NCBI RefSeq assembly: GCF_029892685.1 | Contig: NZ_JARXVD010000032.1 | Span: forward strand, 1-32,617 | Reading direction: 5' to 3' | DNA from: Mycobacterium sp. OTB74 | GTDB lineage: Bacteria; Actinomycetota; Actinomycetes; Mycobacteriales; Mycobacteriaceae | Length of the DNA: 32,617 bases | In this document: positions 32,531 to 32,617 of the stretch, piece after piece | Position numbering within the stretch: the stretch's first letter is position 1 | Layout of the letters: each line of letters opens with the position of its first letter | Made by a program: the position numbers and the translations under genes | The notes under the pieces: generated by a model | The model's input: only the letters and a program-made list of their open reading frames with translations | What the model was told of the DNA's origin: nothing | Database searches by the model: none

Positions 32531-32617
32531 TCAAGGGATCGATGCAACAGTTGGCGGGTTTGACAGTAGTTTGTCGAGTGCTTCGGCGGGTGTTCGCCAG
32601 TTCAGGGTTTGGCGGGG
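32531..32617 (-). mobile_element. IS30-family transposase, C-terminal end (cut by window edge)
   Basis: On the minus strand the last 87 nt read PRQTLNWRTPAEALDKLLSN then PPTVASIP and a TGA stop at 32533-32531. The RQTLNWRTPAEAL ending is the classic C-terminus of IS30-family transposases, downstream of the DDE catalytic domain. Only 28 residues lie in the window. The end of the element should be within the roughly 70 nt between this stop and the DUF2510 gene; the terminal inverted repeat may include the GGGTTCAAGGGATCGATGCAAC region, but it cannot be proved from one end. Confidence 0.8.

Noticed and set aside
1..32617. tRNA, rRNA, riboswitch or replication origin
   Set aside because: No cloverleaf, rRNA core, known riboswitch core (including a nickel-type NiCo switch upstream of nicT or hypA) or origin repeat set was recognised by eye.

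Overview
The window reads as chromosomal DNA of a high-GC actinobacterium, most likely a fast-growing Mycobacterium/Mycolicibacterium. The gene order choD-guaB3-guaB2-DUF5319-rsdA-sigD-(TPR-like protein)-whiB3 matches the Rv3409c-Rv3416 block known from M. tuberculosis. The identification rests on recalled family knowledge and motif reading; no database search was run.

Layout. Positions 1-96 look like the 5' end of an insertion sequence. From 97 to 8029 lies the conserved block: a cholesterol oxidase gene (choD) whose family sequence stops at residue 317, the two IMP-dehydrogenase-family genes, a DUF5319 gene, the sigma-D/anti-sigma-D pair, a TPR-like protein and whiB3. A strong hairpin at 8044-8073 closes this block. 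From 8080 to 23789 is a complete hydrogen-scavenging island. On the minus strand it has a nickel permease (NicT type) coupled to a DUF6390-like gene. Divergently, on the plus strand, it has a tightly packed run of about 15 genes: hypA, hypB, a 49-aa ORF, the small and large subunits of a group 1h (formerly group 5, Hhy type) [NiFe]-hydrogenase, a NifU/Rieske-like fusion, DUF5947-like and DUF6084-like proteins, a 446-aa unknown, a 39-aa membrane peptide, the maturation protease, hypC, hypF, a second hypC, hypD and hypE. From 23813 to 26731 are a cation/proton antiporter with a C-terminal RCK_C domain, a lone TrkA/CeoC-like K+ regulatory protein and an OsmC-family protein. From 26952 to 31139 is a 1395-aa TIR-nSTAND-transmembrane-WD40 protein with 14 WD repeats. 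Then come a mycothiol-dependent-isomerase-like (TIGR03085-type) protein, a DUF2510 membrane protein and, at the very end, the C-terminus of an IS30-family transposase.

How the genes work together. NicT brings in Ni2+. HypA/HypB insert it, HypC/D/E/F build the Fe(CN)2CO group, and the protease trims the large-subunit C-terminus after the DPCLPCGVH motif. The small subunit has no Tat signal and carries a C-x-x-D motif, as expected for the O2-insensitive, atmospheric-H2-oxidising type with a 3Cys/1Asp proximal cluster. Four or five co-transcribed proteins of unknown role sit between hhyL and the protease, and they are the best place to look for undescribed biology.

Most interesting points: the maturation protease frame has no ATG/GTG/TTG start and seems to begin at ATC; the Rieske-like domain has four Cys instead of 2Cys/2His; two micro-proteins lie in the hydrogenase operon; the TIR-STAND-WD40 gene has the architecture of an immune sensor; and IS-like sequence sits at both ends of the window in the same orientation, one piece interrupting choD.
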